Positions 23,725-32,718 of a stretch of DNA of 64,000 nucleotides are shown here, piece by piece. Source of the DNA: Ilyonectria destructans (taxonomy: Eukaryota; Ascomycota; Sordariomycetes; Hypocreales; Nectriaceae); the NCBI GenBank assembly GCA_020740775.1, contig JAHEWK010000013.1:1426001-1490000 (forward strand). The letters are read 5' to 3'. Position numbers and translations under genes: made by a program. The notes beneath the pieces were generated by a model that was not told where the DNA came from, did no database searches, and saw nothing but the letters and a program-made list of their open reading frames with translations. The first letter of the stretch is position 1. Each line of letters begins with the position of its first letter.

Positions 23725-24221
23725 CTTGAATGTGTCTAATATCAATGTTAGTTAATGAGTGAGTAAACTAGTAAGTGAACTTATAGGTACAATGTGTGTG
23801 TGTGTGTTTGTGGTGTGCGAATGTGAGTATGTGAGTGTGAGTATGATTGTGAGTGTGTGTGTTGAGCTTATGTCTGTGAGAATAATGGCACATTAATTGT
23901 TTTCACCTTCTCAGTTCAGAATTTCTTGACAGCTGGTAGTCAACTGTCAAGACTGCTTGCAGGTTGGTAGGCATCAATAGTCAAAACATACCGGTGGCCA
24001 ATCAGGAACTTGAGAATTCTAGTTAGAGCAGTAAAGTGAGGAGAAAGTGCGATACAGGTGAGTGGCCACTCAGCTACTGTCCAACTGTTGGATCCGACCT
24101 GAACTGCATGCAAATGTCATACTCAACAATAAACATAGCCCAAAGATTTCGACACGCCTGATCAACTTCGCTTCTTCACCTGTCACCGTCACCATTATTT
24201 CGACATTGACAACACGCAACC

Positions 24222-24255
<34 letters not shown>

Positions 24256-24273
24256 TCACCGCCATCACACGAA
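23725..24273. promoter_or_regulatory. Divergent promoter of zinc-knuckle A and gene X
   Basis: 549 bp between two ATGs on opposite strands. Directly upstream of the zinc-knuckle ATG lies a leader block shared with the second unit (CATTCAAG before ATG-CC). About 60 bp further is a TG/AG-rich tract (23786-23875). On the X side an 11-copy CGA repeat (24223-24255) ends shortly before the ATG. The second unit has the same order and nearly the same spacing. Confidence 0.6.
24223..24255. repeat. CGA trinucleotide repeat
   Basis: Eleven uninterrupted CGA units in the 5' leader of gene X, ending 18 bp before the ATG. In frame they would encode only Asp or Arg runs, and no ATG joins them to X. Confidence 0.9.
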
Positions 24274-26067
24274 ATGGCATCGCAAGGAACTCCCAAGAGC
24301 TACCTCGACTTTAGCCCACCTGGTCGGCCAGGTGTTCGGTTCAAGCCCCATCAAGCGGTTGTCCCCGGGAACATTGGGTCACGCCGTGCCCACATGGATG
24401 CTTTCTTCAAGCACATGGGGCACACGGACGAGGTGCTCCTTGAAAAAGAGAGACGTGTCGCTGTGCAATGGATCTGCACCATGTTCCACAACGCCGGCTT
24501 TCGCAGGTCTGGGTTCTTGCACTTCGAGTTCGAGGTGGACCGCAGCCTGTGGTTCAATATTTGTAAGTTGATATCGATTGGTTACTTCCACAATTCTCAC
24601 CATGATGCAGTTGAGGACTATCGGAAGCAGGGACAGCCCGGACCCGAGTGGCCATGGGCTGGAAAACGTCCCCTGCGCACCGACACGGCCCACGGCCTGT
24701 CCTAGGTGTATGCCGACTTCCTAGAGAGGAAGAAGGCCGCTGCCGCTGCCGGCAAGGAGACCACTCCCGCCGAAGGATCCAAGGCCCTCGAGATGTCCAA
24801 GGAGGCGTTGAGCCTCAAGTGGAAGGACAAGCCCACCACCAAGGCCGCGCTCGACAAGGGCAAACAGCCCGCCCGGGGACTTCAATCGTCCATGTGGGGA
24901 CCGATCTCCGGCGCCGCCAGCGTCCCCTCCCGTGCCCCCGTCCCCGTCCCCGTCCCCGTCCCCGTCCCCGTCCCCGTCCCGGCCGGCGTTCCGGCCCTCG
25001 ACCTTGTCCCTACGGCCTCCTCGACGTCGACGTTGAACAAGATGAAGCCACCCATGATGCCGAAACTGGAATTACGCCAGAAGGCTTGGGAGCAGGTTTT
25101 TGGCGACACCGCCATCGTGGGGCCCGTGGTCGGCCCCTTCGAGATCCGGCTGCCCAGTTGGCTGGACTTTGAGGGGCCCGTCCTGGGCTCCGACGGCATG
25201 GGCCTCCACCGCGTCAACAACGACGTGATCGACGCCGACCTCGTCATCACTTGGGAAGAGGGCTTGTCTTCCCATCCCAAGAAGCTGATTGTGGGTTTCT
25301 CGGACAGGGCTGACAGATACGCCGCCGACCGCCACTCCAACTTGGAGCGCTTGACCATGCTCTGGGACCAGGTGTCCACGTGGGCCTCCATGGCGTACCA
25401 GGGTCGCCCGATCCCCTTGGAGTTGCACCTGCACGGCGAAAGTGTGATCCGGATGAGCAAGATCTTGGACAAGCCCGTCGGTGTCGAAGCCCCCATCCGC
25501 AAACTCTGGGGCCAGATCCAGGAGAACCCCTCCGGCTCCATCCGAGACCTAGAGCAGCGTCTTCAGTCTAACGAAGCCCGCACAAGGCGGGCAGATGACG
25601 AGATTCGAGCCTTGAAGAACCAGCGCGACGAGGCCCAAGCCCTGAGAGCGCCCGATCCTACCTTGGCTAAGACGCAGTTAGGGACCCCAGATTCCCGAAA
25701 GCGACCCCGGTCGCCGGGTTTACAAGGTGTCGAAGTCGCCGGACTCTCCAAGATGTTCCTAGAGCTCTCGGAATTAAGCCACGATATTCCCCTGATGCCG
25801 GAACGCGCCGGGATGGTTGAGATGCACGATATTGCTCTCAAAGTCGCTCCCATGATCCTCGAACCCGATATGAAGCGTGGGCTGATGAGATTTTTGGACG
25901 CCAAGAAGGGACAGTGGCACTGTGTGGAAGACGTCTGCACCAGAGGCGTCTCAGCTGAACCCAACCCTCAGAGGTTGTGTCGTTTAAATCACCACCAGCG
26001 TTGCTACTTTGTTAGAGTTCAGCACTACTTGGGGACGTACCGGCTTGAGTTTCAAGATATGGACTAG
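24274..26067 (+). CDS. Orphan protein X, interrupted by one in-frame TAG
   Basis: Unrecognised gene. Exon 1 is 24274-24562. A 48-bp intron (GTAAGT...CAG, 24563-24610) is followed by a frame open to 26067 except for TAG at 24703-24705. The intron is a multiple of three, so spliced and unspliced forms keep frame. No intron with sensible borders removes the TAG in frame. Before the stop the product is about 127 residues (MASQGTPKSYLDF...), and afterwards another 453 residues follow. These contain a Pro-Val run from eight CCCCGT hexamers, a folded-looking segment (about WLDFEGPVLG to PIPLELHLHG), a short coiled coil (IRDLEQRLQSNEARTRR), and a C-terminal block. A CAG-to-TAG change (CpA to TpA) would explain the stop. 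It shares the divergent promoter with zinc-knuckle A. Function unknown. Confidence 0.55.
24935..24981 (+). repeat. CCCCGT hexanucleotide repeat coding for Pro-Val
   Basis: About eight copies of a six-base unit inside gene X. The period is a multiple of three, so copy-number change would alter only the length of the Pro-Val run. Confidence 0.9.
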
Positions 26068-26344
26068 TTGTAATCAATATTTAAATGGAGAGTTCGCTTC
26101 CTGCCTTAAAATATACTGCCTTGCATTACAGTGTCATCAGAGCTACCCCGGGCTGGCTGAGTAGACGAATACATCAGGGCGGAATCTCTTGGATTATCAG
26201 TCCCCACGGTCTGTCGCTGGATACTGAGGAGCAATGTTCAATCACAGTAGCAACGCATTTCGGAAACATAATCACAGGCAGTTTGCAGGTGTCATACAAA
26301 TATATTGAACAGGCCAACGGTCCACCTCGACATCTCTAATATTA
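26068..26344. other. Convergent intergenic spacer
   Basis: About 280 bp between the 3' ends of gene X and of the zinc-knuckle B continuation. An 84-codon + strand frame (26085-26339) shows no recognisable feature. Confidence 0.4.
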
Positions 26345-26596
26345 TTAGTTGTCGTGGCTTTCGACATCCATAGGATAAAACCCGCGTGGGAGGTCCTTCG
26401 CGAGCGCCCCAACGTCCGTCATTTCGTCGTCGAACATCTCTGGGGCAGTGCTCAGGTCACCACGAAATTCAGGATCGTCCTCGCGGAGCTGCCTCTTGGG
26501 TGGCCCCTCAAACTTCGCTGGAGTGCACTGCACCAGGGCCTTGGGGTCATCCTGATGGATGTGCGAGACGACTGCGTGCACGCCGCAGACCGTCAC
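26345..26596 (-). other. Continuation of zinc-knuckle B beyond the TAG
   Basis: Directly after the stop codon of zinc-knuckle B the same frame stays open for 83 more codons. Its first part aligns with the continuous reading of paralogue A: VSHIHQDDPKAL here against ADTQIHRDDPTTL in A. The C-terminus differs and is acidic (LREDDPEFRGD...). Homology downstream of the stop shows that the ancestral gene read through this point. Confidence 0.6.
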
Positions 26597-27505
26597 CTAG
26601 TCCTTGGTGACCGGGTCGACAGGCAGATGGGAATAGTCCCGGGTCCTGTCAAACTCCTTTTGGAGCTGCGCGACGTCGTCGAGGACCGCTTTGGCATAGC
26701 TCGGGGTCCAGGGAAAGCTCCCGGGCATCTCGGCTCCTGGCGTCTTCATGTACTCCTCAAGGTAGGAGTACCAAGAAGTCCGGGTCTTGTACGCGGGCAT
26801 GTTACCGCGACTGACGACGAGAAGTTGGACCTTTTCCTTGATCGAGAGCTGGTCGAAGGTCTCGCACGTATCAGCGAGATGGGTCCCGTTGTTGGGACAC
26901 ACGGGACACGCCTTGATGGTGCCCTGAGGGGCCCAGAGGCAGTGGGCCACCTTGTGGTCTAGAGACTTGCAGTTGGCGCACTCTTTCGCGAGCTTCTCCT
27001 TCGCCTTGGCAAAGTGACTCTGCATGCTCTCCTTTTTCGCCGGCCCCGACGTTGCGGCTGCCCACCTCGTTTGGAAATTGACGGGTCTGTGGCCGAAGGG
27101 GGCGTTGTTGTCGTGCACGGGGTAGATGTCTGCATAACCAGCTTTGGCGCCGCTGGCCTTTTGCACGACATCACCTACAGTGGCGCGATCGGCCGTGTTG
27201 GTCGTCCTGACCCGGAAGGTCACCTTTTCGGATGGGTTGGTGGCCGCCATCCGGTACTGGGGGCCGCCCCCTTTGGTTCGCTTCACCATGACTCTGTTGA
27301 CGATGGTGCCGTCAGGGGCTTCGGTAACCCGCACTTCAGCATTCTGCACTCTGTGTAGACCGCCACCGGAGTCAGAGCTTCCACGGTGGCCGCGGGTTCC
27401 TCGCTCGGAGGAGCGGTCTTGGCCCGCAGCGCCACGGGCATGGAATCGCTCGAAGAAGGGAATGATCCGGTTGTCGTTCTTGCTGAAGCTCTTGGCACGA
27501 GGCAT
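26597..27505 (-). CDS. Zinc-knuckle protein B (302 residues to a TAG stop)
   Basis: Orphan gene paralogous to 22671-23724. It carries a canonical CX2CX4HX4C zinc knuckle (C176, C179, H184, C189) and a second cluster CX2CX5HX4C (C200, C203, H209, C214). These are followed by the conserved block IKEKVQLLVVSRGNMPAYKTR...WYSYLEEYMK...FPWTPSYAK. The N-terminal 100 residues are basic and Gly/Ser-rich and differ from paralogue A. The frame stops with TAG at 26597-26599 immediately after V-T-K-D, where paralogue A reads V-T-Q-D-W (TGG). The frame continues afterwards for 83 codons. RNA or single-stranded DNA binding is the family expectation for zinc knuckles. It is divergent from gene Y across about 550 bp. 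The specific role is unknown. Confidence 0.7.
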   Translation of the reverse strand: MPRAKSFSKNDNRIIPFFERFHARGAAGQDRSSERGTRGHRGSSDSGGGLHRVQNAEVRVTEAPDGTIVNRVMVKRTKGGGPQYRMAATNPSEKVTFRVRTTNTADRATVGDVVQKASGAKAGYADIYPVHDNNAPFGHRPVNFQTRWAAATSGPAKKESMQSHFAKAKEKLAKECANCKSLDHKVAHCLWAPQGTIKACPVCPNNGTHLADTCETFDQLSIKEKVQLLVVSRGNMPAYKTRTSWYSYLEEYMKTPGAEMPGSFPWTPSYAKAVLDDVAQLQKEFDRTRDYSHLPVDPVTKD

Positions 27506-28051
27506 CTTGAATGTATCTGTGATGCGAATCAGTTAGCGTGTATAGGTGTGTGGGCGGCTGTATACTAGAGTCCGTACTATCTCGTCGTGCGTGGTGTGTG
27601 TGAGTGTATGTATGTGTGTGTGAAGAAGAGAAACCGAGTTGTTGTTGGAGTTGTTGTGAAAATTTCAGTCTTCTCTCACCTTGACAAGGAGAGTTTCTCT
27701 GGCAGCTATTTGGAAAATACAATCCAACGAAAACCGAGGTGAGTGAAATCTGATACGTCGGTCATTACAGCAAGCCAATGGGTTCATGGGACACTTGCAC
27801 CCTTAAAGATTATCGACCAGTAAAATACGCCAACAGCTTCTCGTAGCTTCTGGCTTTACTTTTCGACGAGGAAACAAGCGCAACTCTTTCACAACACCCA
27901 ACTCACTCAACAACACTGCTCCTCGCGTCAAGAAACCACACCAGCAACTCTTTCACAACACCCAACTCACTCAACAATACTGCTCCTCGCGTCAACAAAC
28001 CACACTACAAGTAAGCTGATACACCCTTTCTTTACCGTCTACTTCTAACTG
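27506..28051. promoter_or_regulatory. Divergent promoter of zinc-knuckle B and gene Y
   Basis: 546 bp between the divergent ATGs, almost the same length as the first unit's promoter. Next to the zinc-knuckle start the leader CATTCAAG-ATG-CC recurs, and a TG-rich tract lies at 27590-27622, again about 90-120 bp from the start. The gene Y side holds a 64-bp tandem duplication and a likely leader intron: a GTAAGC donor near 28011, a CTAAC branch sequence near 28046, and an AG at 28057-28058. Confidence 0.55.
27881..28008. repeat. 64-bp tandem duplication in the leader of gene Y
   Basis: Two direct copies begin with CAACTCTTTCACAACACCCA at 27881 and 27945. They differ at only three or four positions, mostly C/T. 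The second copy ends just before the likely donor of the leader intron. Confidence 0.9.
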
Positions 28052-30316
28052 ATGAAGAGCATCATGGACCTCGAAGAGAGGAAGCAGGATCTCGAAGACA
28101 GGAAGAAGGCTCTCGATGCCATGGCTGAGGCCCTCTGGCGGCCCGCCAAGACACCGAAAGGCCAAGACATTGGATTCTCTGGCCTCGAATTGCCGCAGAG
28201 CTACTTGTCGGACCCAAGTGTGATTCCGGATATCGAACTTTCCCTTGCCGAGAAGGGTGGCGACGCTCCGATTCTCTTCGTCCTTTCGCAAGCCGAGTAC
28301 GAACTGGCTGAGGAGGATGGCGTCACGCAAAGTTCCAATGCCAGCACCAGTCTGGCTCCGGCCATCATGAACTACTCCGAAACCTTCCGACTCCTAGAGA
28401 ACAACCGATCCGCCTCCGTCCCTGGCGCTGCCGGTTGGAAGAAGGCGGCGCAGCCCGCTGGATGGCAAGACGACAGGATTCTACCCAACAAGATGACCGT
28501 AGTCATCTCTCTCGACCCTTTCATGCCCCCCGAATGTGCCATGGCCATCGCAGGCCTCGTTCACTGGGCGTTTGATGTGTCTGCCCAGCCCGGCGCCGCC
28601 ATTCGTGTCGTGACCATGGCGCCAGGGCCTCGTTGCACCCCATTCCACCACCTCGTCTTCCAGTACGCGCCTAAATTGGAATGGGGTTATTGTTGCCTCC
28701 CAGGCATTAAAGATGCAATCTACGAGTCGAAAGAGAGATGCGAAATGATCTTCTCGTCATCCATGGAAGACACGATTGTCGACCTGCAAGAACGAATAAC
28801 TTCGGCACAACCTGGGACGACACATGCGGTGGTGTGTTTCCCTGGTTGGGAAACCATCGATTCCCTCGAAGAAATGGTCAACGCCGAAGGAACGGCCATT
28901 CTGACAACTCACCTCATACATAAATGGACAGACCTCCGCGGTGCTCGCGAAATTCTGCATATTGAGGACAACATGGATGCAGAAGACTGCCCACCGCGCG
29001 GCCGCCTCATATACATGCAGAACTCGCAACGTCTTCCCGTTTTCTTGAAGGGTTTTAGCCATGCTTACCTTCTTTTCTGGGATTGGGAGTCCAGGCTGGC
29101 ATTTGATGGACCGAATGCTCAAGTCACGAAACTCGATTTTCGCTCTTCGATGAGCGAAAGACTTGATCAAATGTCGTGGGGTTACCATGACGTTCCTCGC
29201 ACCCGCTGCTACATCTCACACCCTGATATTGAGGCCTTTCAAAATCAGATGGGGCTTTCTGCACCTCGAGCGGAAATTGAAGGCGTCTCCGCCGGGGGGG
29301 TTATCGCAGCCATATTTAGGCTTGGCGCATGGGGAGTCGATGTCCCTCGGACGATCAGGTCTATCTTCAAATTCCCGCAAGTCACGGCGACGATGACGGA
29401 GCGCCTACGTGTCCAAAGAATCATTGACAAGACTGGCTCAAGCCTTATCATGCCACCGGGACAGGAGGCCATCTTTATGGCAACGTTGCCGCATGTCGGC
29501 TATGACCATCGCCTCGCCCATCTAGTCGCCCTTCCATCGTGCAGCGGTCGGGTGCTGCGAGTCAAGGCCCAGTTGGCCGCTCTCTTGAGCATCGGCATCG
29601 ACCAGATCGTAATGTTTCCCGACCCGGAATCGACTGAACTGGCACCCCGGAAGCGCCTTATAGACGCGTGTCGGGGCTGGGGGCAGCAGCTGTCCTCAAC
29701 TGGAACCATGTGGGTAGCCATGGGCCTATGGAAGCACATCGCGACGCTTTTCCGGGAATTCCACATTGAGGAAAGACCGAAAGTATTCCAGGTTCCAGGA
29801 TGCGAGGCAAAGGTCAATGTCGTTCAGGCTTTCCGCGTCTATACTGTCGTCGACGCCATCATCAACACGCTCGACGCACTGAAGATCCAGGTTGACATGC
29901 GGCAAATTTCCCAAGAGAAGGATGACTTGACTGCACAGGAGATCCTGGAGCTCCAGCGACACCTCCTAGAAGCTTTTATCCACCAGCTGACGTTGTCATT
30001 TCCAGCCAGCGGTCAGTCAACTCGTAGTGCGGTGCGACATCAGATCATCTCGACAGTCACCAACTTGAGCCTTCACGATATGGGTGTCGCTGATACTGAA
30101 GGGATACTGAAGGAGAATGGGTCCATTGGCATTTATGGCATCTGCCAGGACCTCGAGACAACGCTGGACGGCCAAGTCCTGGCTCATGACTGGACCTGGA
30201 TTCCAACTCACGTCGTTGGTGAGTGGCAGCAGGTGAACGCCCCAGACGTGAATCTACCATCGGCCCTGTCAACAGGACAGGCACGAGTGGGTCGAGCCAT
30301 AGACAGACGATTGTAA
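28052..30316 (+). CDS. Orphan protein Y, faintly helicase-like
   Basis: Intact open frame of 754 residues from ATG 28052. If the leader intron with its AG at 28057-28058 is used, the start moves to ATG 28064 (MDLEERK, 750 residues). A charged helix opens the protein (MDLEERKQDLEDRKKAL). Two segments recall the second RecA-like lobe of SF2 helicases: about residues 258-314 (HAVVCFPGWETI...AILTTHLIHKWTDL) and about 384-460 (CYISHPDIEAF...WGVDVPRTIRS...ERLRVQRI). I see no Walker A (GKT/GKS) and no DEAD/DEAH box, so ATPase activity is doubtful and the relationship is tentative. It is divergent from zinc-knuckle B and tail-to-tail with the USP-like gene. No mutation breaks it, unlike its two neighbours to the left. 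Confidence 0.65.
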   Translation: MKSIMDLEERKQDLEDRKKALDAMAEALWRPAKTPKGQDIGFSGLELPQSYLSDPSVIPDIELSLAEKGGDAPILFVLSQAEYELAEEDGVTQSSNASTSLAPAIMNYSETFRLLENNRSASVPGAAGWKKAAQPAGWQDDRILPNKMTVVISLDPFMPPECAMAIAGLVHWAFDVSAQPGAAIRVVTMAPGPRCTPFHHLVFQYAPKLEWGYCCLPGIKDAIYESKERCEMIFSSSMEDTIVDLQERITSAQPGTTHAVVCFPGWETIDSLEEMVNAEGTAILTTHLIHKWTDLRGAREILHIEDNMDAEDCPPRGRLIYMQNSQRLPVFLKGFSHAYLLFWDWESRLAFDGPNAQVTKLDFRSSMSERLDQMSWGYHDVPRTRCYISHPDIEAFQNQMGLSAPRAEIEGVSAGGVIAAIFRLGAWGVDVPRTIRSIFKFPQVTATMTERLRVQRIIDKTGSSLIMPPGQEAIFMATLPHVGYDHRLAHLVALPSCSGRVLRVKAQLAALLSIGIDQIVMFPDPESTELAPRKRLIDACRGWGQQLSSTGTMWVAMGLWKHIATLFREFHIEERPKVFQVPGCEAKVNVVQAFRVYTVVDAIINTLDALKIQVDMRQISQEKDDLTAQEILELQRHLLEAFIHQLTLSFPASGQSTRSAVRHQIISTVTNLSLHDMGVADTEGILKENGSIGIYGICQDLETTLDGQVLAHDWTWIPTHVVGEWQQVNAPDVNLPSALSTGQARVGRAIDRRL

Positions 30317-30669
30317 TTTTAATTGCAACACGTCATTCTAATTGACATAAACGTTCGCTGGCAACTGACCGTCTATTGCACCGTCCCATTTCGACAGCGG
30401 ACAAAGCAATCACTTCACGGATGAGTAAATACGGTTCATTTCTTGCAGCGTTGTTTATTTCTTGATACTCTACAATCCTCAGTCCCCATACCGCCTGCGT
30501 CCCCAAGACGTACCAGGCCCATAGTCTCATCACATCTATTATCTAGGTAAATCGTAGAGTGGTGAAGGCTCCATCAGCGGTTTCGTCGGTCTCGACCATG
30601 GGGACTGCGAGTAGATCGATGGTTCCGTTTGCCTTCGTGACGCGAGATAGCGGGGTCAGGCTGTTCACT
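30317..30669. other. Convergent intergenic spacer
   Basis: About 350 bp between the ends of gene Y and the USP-like gene. No gene or repeat seen. Confidence 0.5.
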
Positions 30670-32718
30670 CTAACGATCTCTAACCCGAGGGCTGCGACTG
30701 CGATATTGACGTCGGCGGTCACGGTCGCGAGGGCTGCGACTGCGTCGTCGGTTTTGCCGGTCATTGGCTCGAGGGTCACTGGCTCGAGGCGGTGGACTGC
30801 GGCTGCGCGAATGTCGGCGCCCTTGACGGCCAACATCTCGAGGGTCGTGGTCCCGACTGCAACTGCGCCGACGTGTGTGCTGGTCTCTATCATGGGAGCT
30901 GCGGTTGCGGCTGCGACTCCGAGAGCGTACTGCTAACGTGAAGAATTGGGGTTCGCGAGCACGTTGCTGTTCACTGTGCTGGGGCGTGTGAATGCCACTG
31001 CCAATGGAAATCTCTCGGAGCCGGCGGGCGGCATACAGCTCGAACGGTTCCGATGATTTATCGCCGCGACCAGAGGGATGTGTATGTCGAGAACCACGAG
31101 GTTGGGAGCCGCCTCGCCCACGAACACGGTATCTTGAAGATTTAGGCAGTTGGGTCCTAGCAAGCTGGTTTCCTTCAGGTTGCCTTGCTCCCGAGCCAAA
31201 GTCCTGCCTTGGCAGATCAGCAAGGAATTTTCGCCATTTCGGTTCCGGCGACAACATTGGCTTTCGGCGACTCCCGCTCCTTTGGCTTGGTTTCGGCCTA
31301 GATCTGAACGTCCTGTCGTCTGGGCGTTGGCGTCGTTCCGTGGGAAACTTGTTGTCCAGGCTATCTTCTGCGGTAGGTTCGATCTTCACCTGCACCGGAG
31401 CGCTTTGTCGGAAGCCGCTGTCGTCTCCTTTAGACGCTATATCTTGCCAGTCTCTCGTTTTTGGGTGAATGCTGGTCTTTGTCCTGACAGGAAGGTTGGG
31501 TTGACTGTCTTTTACGCTGGGCTGGACACTCATAGTGTTCTTCGAGTTGCGCGGGCTCTTTGGTGCGGCACCGTGACCTTGCGCGATCGGAGCGATGTTG
31601 GAGATTGCTGGGCTCTGCTGCTGGGAGGTGTCATGGGGAAGGATGTCGCCGTCGAGGACATCACCTCGTACTTTCTCCCCTTTTTTACCACGCAATAGCT
31701 CGGTAATCCTGACCACTTCAGGATCGTAGGGCTCTGGGGCTGCAGCTTCGGGGTATCCCATATCCGGTGTCTCCAAGCCGGACCAGCCAAAGAAGAGCAT
31801 ATACTCGGCTGCATCGGAGTCCTCTAGACTCCAAGATGACTTCATGAAGCTTCTAGGCTCATAGGTTGGCAAAATGCAAGCACCACTTGTCGAGTATGTC
31901 CTCACGTAGTCAACGTCTGATTCCTTTTCGCGCAGGCGAACGACGGCGATGAGTGAGTAGCAGACTGACGTGGCGCTGAGATCAAGATATCTGCGCTCCT
32001 CTTTGTCTCCCCGGTACCTGCACAATGGCATCTCAAAGTACCGGACATGCGAAAACGGCAGACGCTGGTCTTCGGGCGCGTGGCCGGGAACGTAGAGGAC
32101 TCGGACGACCCATGGCTGATTGTACAAGAAAGCAACCTTTTCGCCATCATGCTCACCAATGCCGTGGGATTCATCAATGAGATCCTGGAGCGTCATGTCT
32201 GGTGATTCCGTGAGATCAAGCCGGAGCAGACTCTCGCGGGCATTCCTGCGCGGCTCCCAGTCCAAGAGCTTCTGGTCGGCAATCCTGAACATCTGTCCGT
32301 AAAGGCGAAACTCGAAAAGCGACCAGAACGTGTCTACCATGAGGTTGGACATGCAAAGGCTCTTGAAGGAGCAGTCTCTATCCTCCTTTTCCATAAGATC
32401 GCCGATGTGGTTCCACACGGCAGCCTTGACGTGCGTAGCTCTCTCACGCCCTTCACCGTCAAGCATACCAAATATCAACCAGGAATGCTTCAGGATAGGG
32501 TTGGACTCTTCGGCATCCTTGAAGTCCTGGTGTTGGGCGATTCCTGCCGGCCCAAGCATGGTAAGGGCATAGATGCGGCGGAGGACAGTGACAAGGCAAT
32601 CGAGCCCACTCGTCCTTCGAATCTTGGTGGGGGGAGGGGGCCGTAACTTCAAGATGTCTGCAGCGACCTCAGGGTGTTTGACAATGTCGATTTCATCTCG
32701 GATATCGTTGGACTCCAT
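30670..32718 (-). CDS. Orphan protein with USP-like domain and RS-rich tail
   Basis: Predicted 682 residues from ATG 32718 (MESNDIRDEID). The frame is open a few codons further, but only with GTG. Residues about 36-310 resemble a ubiquitin-specific protease (C19) fold: GLDCLVTVLRRI near residue 38 takes the place of the Cys box, MTLQDLIDE of the mid-domain segment, and YSLIAVV...SWSLEDSDAAEYMLFF of the C-terminal strands. The usual GHY histidine is missing (the place reads SDVDYVR), so the fold may be inactive. The match is by eye and tentative. The C-terminal ~350 residues are Ser/Pro-rich and end in a long stretch of alternating Arg and Ser (RSRSRSRNRS and similar), typical of nuclear RNA-processing proteins. 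Convergent with Y and co-directional with the next gene upstream. Confidence 0.65.
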   Translation of the reverse strand: MESNDIRDEIDIVKHPEVAADILKLRPPPPTKIRRTSGLDCLVTVLRRIYALTMLGPAGIAQHQDFKDAEESNPILKHSWLIFGMLDGEGRERATHVKAAVWNHIGDLMEKEDRDCSFKSLCMSNLMVDTFWSLFEFRLYGQMFRIADQKLLDWEPRRNARESLLRLDLTESPDMTLQDLIDESHGIGEHDGEKVAFLYNQPWVVRVLYVPGHAPEDQRLPFSHVRYFEMPLCRYRGDKEERRYLDLSATSVCYSLIAVVRLREKESDVDYVRTYSTSGACILPTYEPRSFMKSSWSLEDSDAAEYMLFFGWSGLETPDMGYPEAAAPEPYDPEVVRITELLRGKKGEKVRGDVLDGDILPHDTSQQQSPAISNIAPIAQGHGAAPKSPRNSKNTMSVQPSVKDSQPNLPVRTKTSIHPKTRDWQDIASKGDDSGFRQSAPVQVKIEPTAEDSLDNKFPTERRQRPDDRTFRSRPKPSQRSGSRRKPMLSPEPKWRKFLADLPRQDFGSGARQPEGNQLARTQLPKSSRYRVRGRGGSQPRGSRHTHPSGRGDKSSEPFELYAARRLREISIGSGIHTPQHSEQQRAREPQFFTLAVRSRSRSRNRSSHDRDQHTRRRSCSRDHDPRDVGRQGRRHSRSRSPPPRASDPRANDRQNRRRSRSPRDRDRRRQYRSRSPRVRDR

